From: Nitrososphaerota archaeon
Lineage (GTDB): Archaea; Thermoproteota; Nitrososphaeria; Nitrososphaerales; Gagatemarchaeaceae
NCBI GenBank assembly: GCA_003135575.1
Contig: PLCG01000095.1
Span: 11,934-17,671, forward strand
Direction of reading: 5' to 3'
Length of the DNA: 5,738 nucleotides
Position 1 is the first letter of the stretch. Each line of letters opens with the position of its first letter. Under the pieces are notes generated by a model, which saw nothing but the letters and a program-made list of their open reading frames with translations, was not told the DNA's origin and made no database searches. The translations under genes and the position numbers were made by a program. This document shows positions 4,601-5,738 of this stretch, piece by piece.

Positions 4601-5738
4601 CCTTCGCCAACTACGGCACTCTCGATAACTTCAACGTCGTCACCAATGAGGCTGGTGCCACCATCTCCAACCACGGAACCATCGACACCTCCGCCTTCCT
4701 CGACAACTTCGGCACCATCAGCAACTCCGGCACGATCGCCAACACCAGATTCATCACCAACGAAGCTGGAGGCGTCATCACCAACTCTGGGTCCATCACC
4801 AACAATGCTGGCGGCGCCGAAATCGACAACTTCGGCATCTTCACCAACTCCGGGACCATCGCCAACACACAGTACCTCGTCAACAAGGCTGGCGGCACCA
4901 TCACCAACATGGTAACCGGCAACATCGACAACTCCGGCTCGCTCACCAACGCCGGCACCATCGGCACCGCCGGCTCCATTACTAATGAAGCTCTTGCCTT
5001 CTTCGGCAACTCCGGCACCATCAATAACTATTGCACTGGCACGATAACTCTAATCGCGACATTGCTGGGCAATCCTGTAGGAAACATCGGATGCCCGACA
5101 GTCTCAGTCTCTTCAGTTACGATTAACAGCGGCCAGACAGCTACTCTCACAGCTTCTGCGTCGGGAGGATCTGGAGGCTATTCGTACGCCTGGTATCAAA
5201 CTAGCTGCGGGGGCGGATCGGTTCTCGGAACTTCAACTTCCTACTTCACCCCTTCTCTGACGTCAACCACGAGCTACTGCATCAGGGTGACAGACTCGGT
5301 TGGCAGTTCGGCTACGGCCACGGGCACAGTCACTGTCCTGGTAGCGTCGGCTACGACCACCACGGTCTCCTGCTCTCCTGCTACCGTTGCTCGAGGCTCG
5401 AGTTCCATGTGTACAGCGACCGTCACAGGCTCATCTCCGACGGGGACAGTTGCCTGGACCTCCTCAAGCGGGACCGGGGCATTCACTCCGTCAGCGTCTT
5501 GCACGCTAAGCTTGGGTTCCTGCCAAGTCAGCTATGCAGATACCACTTCAGGAGCGCCAGTGATAACCGCGGCCTACGGCAGTGACTCGACCAACCTCGC
5601 CAGCTCAGGCGTCTACATACTGGCGAACTTCGCTACGGCTGCGACGACAGCGCAGTCCACCTCTACCATCACATCCGGCGCCGGCTCTGCCTCGGTCAAC
5701 GAGCAGGGCACGACTGGCGTCAACGTGATAATCTCCGG
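1537..5738 (+). CDS. Giant secreted modular surface protein: beta-solenoids, PKD/Ig domains, nested 7-bladed YVTN propeller; 3' end outside window
   Basis: The frame is open from 1372 to the window end with no stop, giving at least 1400 residues from GTG 1537. Order by residue: signal peptide 1-28; W-x(5)-TWG head near 41-52; Asn/Gly/Thr solenoid about 83-387; C388-x(19)-C408 cap; PKD-like domain about 409-489 with the AWY core; Ig-like domain starting near 494, interrupted by seven 42-residue YVTN repeats (about 526-811) and resuming until about 877; second head GNWNDPATWGG at 889-899; second solenoid about 929-1165; C1166-x(19)-C1186; second PKD-like (about 1189-1268) and Ig-like (about 1272-1363) domains; then the start of a further Ser/Thr/Gly-rich segment. 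Methanosarcina surface-layer proteins are known to combine beta-propeller, PKD and beta-helix domains, so a cell-surface adhesin or stalk is the likely role (inference). No catalytic motif is visible. The membrane or S-layer anchor, if any, lies beyond the window. The first in-frame ATG is at 1855, after the signal peptide, so an ATG-only call would lose the secretion signal. Confidence 0.9.
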   Translation, partial: MFYRKASLLALATLFVLVIGFSIPNAHATTCLGKQFTAVTSGSWYSASTWGATGSPANYIDYGQGVTIPAGISVTIPSGSGAIQNFGCIQTSGSISNFGYIYDFGSMIISGTFTNQASGTIYISDHLDNAGTITNSGTITDAGAITNEASHTITNSGTLSINYGYTITNSGTITNSGSIDNSGTVTNSGTLSNTHYFTNEASGTISNTNDLNNTASGTIYNYGTVSNQAGGTITNHGAFSSSGTINNALYIVNFGTITSSGTLTNQAGSGYISNSDSGTITNSGTLTNQASAQLVGTGTTTNSGTLTNQAGGTISAPLTNQAGGTVHNSGTFYFIGSTSNSGTIYNNHGGTLSNFANLSNSGTVSNGGTLSNDAPHTISNTGTINNVCAGTITGTGTLTGNPVVVVACLTASVSPTTINSGQTAALTASASGGSGGYSYAWYQTSCGSGSVLGTSASYTTPILTSTTSYCATVTDSLGGTAMATATVTIQTASTTSVSCSPSLFYSSGTSSCTATVSGFSPSTVSVGSFPDGVAYDPAKGEVFVANLHDNTVSVISDVTNTVVATIGVGSHPIGVAYDPAKGEVFVANFFDNTVSVISDATNTVTKTIGVGSFPNGVAYDPAKGEVFVSNGATNTVSVISDATNTVVATVNVGINPLGVAYDPAQGEVFVANGVGNTVSVVSDATNTVVATVNVGSSPQGVAYDPAKGEVFVANYQANTVSVISATTNSVTSTIGLGSGPYGVAYDSVMGEVFVANANGNTISVISDATNAVTKTIGVGSFPDGVAYDSAKGEVFVANGGANTVSVIPDAASPSGEVTFTTTAGTGSVTLPATPSCTLSSGSCSVTVTGASAGSATVTATYGGDSGNIGSSGFTGVTIIATTATATQNGNWNDPATWGGSSPPITIDAVVTVIIPSGITVTIPSAVTISNSGTIANSGTITNDGTFNNYGTIDNGGTGTITNAAGSNITNYGTGTFTNEAGGAISNYGNFGSFGPFTNSGTITNQAGGSFGIVNSFLDNFGTFANYGTLDNFNVVTNEAGATISNHGTIDTSAFLDNFGTISNSGTIANTRFITNEAGGVITNSGSITNNAGGAEIDNFGIFTNSGTIANTQYLVNKAGGTITNMVTGNIDNSGSLTNAGTIGTAGSITNEALAFFGNSGTINNYCTGTITLIATLLGNPVGNIGCPTVSVSSVTINSGQTATLTASASGGSGGYSYAWYQTSCGGGSVLGTSTSYFTPSLTSTTSYCIRVTDSVGSSATATGTVTVLVASATTTTVSCSPATVARGSSSMCTATVTGSSPTGTVAWTSSSGTGAFTPSASCTLSLGSCQVSYADTTSGAPVITAAYGSDSTNLASSGVYILANFATAATTAQSTSTITSGAGSASVNEQGTTGVNVIIS
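1657..1782 (+). other. G8-like head of module 1
   Basis: SGSWYSASTWG is followed by a Pro/Gly-containing loop and the strand pattern GVTIPAGISVTIPSG. The same layout recurs at 4198-4320 (NGNWNDPATWGG, then VIIPSGITVTIPS). This W-x(5)-TWG plus IPxGIxVTI pattern is often seen at the N-terminal edge of beta-helix domains and resembles the G8 domain opening. It probably caps the solenoid. Module 1 codons here are more A/T-ending than in the solenoid that follows. Confidence 0.6.
1783..2697 (+). repeat. Beta-solenoid 1: degenerate NSGTIT hexapeptide (18-nt) repeats
   Basis: About 50 units of roughly six residues with consensus N-[SYQ]-G-T-[IL]-[TS], interspersed with variant units such as NQAGGTIT and NEASGTIS that are two residues longer. 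Gly-Thr-Ile and Asn positions recur in register, as expected for a right-handed beta-helix with Asn ladders, similar to bacterial adhesin or autotransporter passenger solenoids. DNA units resemble ggcaccatcaccaactcc, with nearly every codon ending in C. The repeat produces long empty frames on both strands, including a Pro/Ser/Thr-rich shadow frame at 1889-2395 that should not be annotated as a gene. Confidence 0.88.
2698..3015 (+). other. Cys-cap and PKD-like domain, copy 1
   Basis: A pair of cysteines (codons 2698 and 2758; C-x(19)-C) closes the solenoid. It is followed by a PKD/Ig-like beta-sandwich with SVSPTTINSGQTAALTA, GGYSYAWYQ (the aromatic core of PKD folds), a second Cys pair at 2872 and 2944, and VTDSLGGTAMATATVTI, the typical last strands. 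Copy 2 at 5032-5349 keeps all four cysteines at the same spacing and shares the 50-bp identical segment described separately. Confidence 0.75.
2827..2876 (+). repeat. 50-bp perfect direct repeat, copy A (PKD-like domain 1)
   Basis: This segment is identical, base for base, to 5161-5210. It begins tcgggaggatctgg and ends caaactagctgcgg. Identity continues upstream with one mismatch to about 2815. It encodes SGGSGGYSYAWYQTSCG. The offset to copy B is 2334 nt, a multiple of three, so recombination between copies would be in frame. Confidence 0.95.
3016..4167 (+). other. Ig-like domain 1, split by a beta-propeller insertion
   Basis: The N-terminal part is TTSVSCSPSLFYSSGTSSC then TATVSGFSP (Cys at 3031 and 3070). 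The C-terminal part resumes at SPSGEVTFTTTAGTGSVTL, includes Cys at 4042 and 4063, and ends YGGDSGNIGSSGFTGVTI. Joined together, the parts align with the uninterrupted Ig-like domain at 5353-5625 (TTTVSCSP, then CTATVTGSSPTGTVAWT, then CTLSLGSC, then AAYGSDSTNLASSG). The pattern fits the bacterial Ig-like repeat (Big_3-type) common in surface proteins. The intervening 3100-3975 is the propeller. Confidence 0.75.
3112..3969 (+). repeat. Seven 126-nt YVTN beta-propeller repeats
   Basis: Units start at 3112, 3238, 3364, 3490, 3616, 3742 and 3868, with exact 126-nt (42-residue) spacing and no indel; the seventh stops after 34 residues. The consensus reads VGSxPxGVAYDPAKGEVFVAN, then xxxNTVSVISDATNTVVATI. 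This is the YVTN-type 40-residue blade family (TIGR02276-like), and seven units are enough for one closed propeller. The last blade lacks its final strand; STVS just before the first unit aligns with the missing VATI strand and could supply a velcro closure. DNA identity between blades is high: 3256-3301 and 3634-3679 share 46 identical bases, suggesting recent duplication or gene conversion. Ligand and partner are unknown. Confidence 0.92.
4198..4320 (+). other. G8-like head of module 2
   Basis: NGNWNDPATWGGSSPP followed by a V/I-rich strand pair (AVVTVIIPSGITVTIPSAVTI) marks the start of the second module. It matches the head after the signal peptide but is closer to the usual form of this motif, with the D-P-A-T-W-G-G sequence intact. 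Its arrival directly after the Ig-like domain shows that the whole module, not just the solenoid, was duplicated. Confidence 0.65.
4321..5031 (+). repeat. Beta-solenoid 2: NSGTIT-type hexapeptide repeats
   Basis: About 39 units of the same Asn-x-Gly-Thr-Ile type as solenoid 1, shorter by roughly 200 nt. It contains more Phe/Tyr-bearing units (NYGT, NFGT, DNFG, GSFGPF) and more NEAGG/NQAGG extended units than solenoid 1. The frame stays open throughout, and reverse-strand frames here are repeat shadows. The different length and aromatic content suggest the copies diverged by unit gain or loss after module duplication. Confidence 0.88.
5032..5349 (+). other. Cys-cap and PKD-like domain, copy 2
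   Basis: Cys codons at 5032 and 5092 (C-x(19)-C) and at 5206 and 5278 repeat the arrangement of copy 1 exactly, each displaced by 2334 nt. The core GGYSYAWYQTSCGGGS and SYCIRVTDSVGSSATATGTV mark the PKD-like fold. It directly follows solenoid 2. Confidence 0.75.
5161..5210 (+). repeat. 50-bp perfect direct repeat, copy B (PKD-like domain 2)
   Basis: Identical to 2827-2876 in the same orientation. The flanks stay similar but diverge at many third codon positions (for example gtactt versus gttctc just downstream), so perfect identity is concentrated in this core. Confidence 0.95.
5353..5625 (+). other. Ig-like domain 2, uninterrupted
   Basis: It runs TTTVSCSPATVARGSSSMC, then TATVTGSSPTGTVAWTSS, then a CTLSLGSC pair and AAYGSDSTNLASSG. 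Cys codons are at 5371, 5410, 5500 and 5521. This is the intact version of the domain that carries the propeller in module 1. After it, 5626-5738 begins a new Ser/Thr/Ala-rich stretch (SGAGSASVNEQGTTGVNVII), possibly the next beta-sandwich domain, cut by the window end. Confidence 0.7.

Overview
The window looks archaeal. Two short AT-rich intergenic stretches carry TATA-like boxes about 25 nt upstream of start codons that lack a Shine-Dalgarno sequence, which suggests leaderless transcripts. The largest gene is a secreted protein combining YVTN beta-propeller, PKD/Ig-like and beta-helix domains, a combination known from archaeal surface-layer proteins. High-GC coding DNA points to a GC-rich lineage; a soil Nitrososphaeria (Thaumarchaeota) or Thermoplasmata-type archaeon is my guess, but the sequence alone does not settle this.

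Layout. (1) Positions 1-875, + strand: the C-terminal three quarters of a PLP-dependent cystathionine gamma-lyase/synthase-family enzyme, cut by the window start. (2) 876-932: a 57-nt promoter region with two near-identical TATA-containing direct repeats and a small inverted repeat. (3) 933-1364: a complete 143-residue soluble protein of unknown function, probably beta-rich. (4) 1365-1536: an intergenic stretch with two GC-rich inverted repeats and a TATA box at 1510-1515. (5) 1537 to the window end, + strand: one uninterrupted reading frame of at least 1400 codons that runs off the window. I checked it codon by codon and found no stop. It starts at a GTG, so ATG-only or closed-ORF searches miss it. 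It fills over 70% of the window.

The giant protein begins with a signal peptide and is built from two tandem copies of one module: a W-x(5)-TWG head (G8-like), an Asn/Gly/Thr-rich hexapeptide beta-solenoid (about 50 units in copy 1, about 39 in copy 2), a C-x(19)-C cap, a PKD-like domain and a bacterial-Ig-like domain. All cysteine pairs of the module recur in both copies at matching spacing. The striking difference is that in copy 1 the Ig-like domain is interrupted by seven exact 42-residue YVTN repeats, which would form a complete seven-bladed beta-propeller nested in an Ig fold. The Cys-to-Cys spacing around the insertion differs between copies by 882 nt, exactly 7 x 126.

Nothing in the sequence links the three genes functionally. 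The first is amino-acid (sulfur) metabolism, the second is unknown, and the third is inferred to be an adhesin or cell-surface stalk. Genes 2 and 3 appear to have their own promoters. No RNA gene, insertion sequence or CRISPR array was seen.
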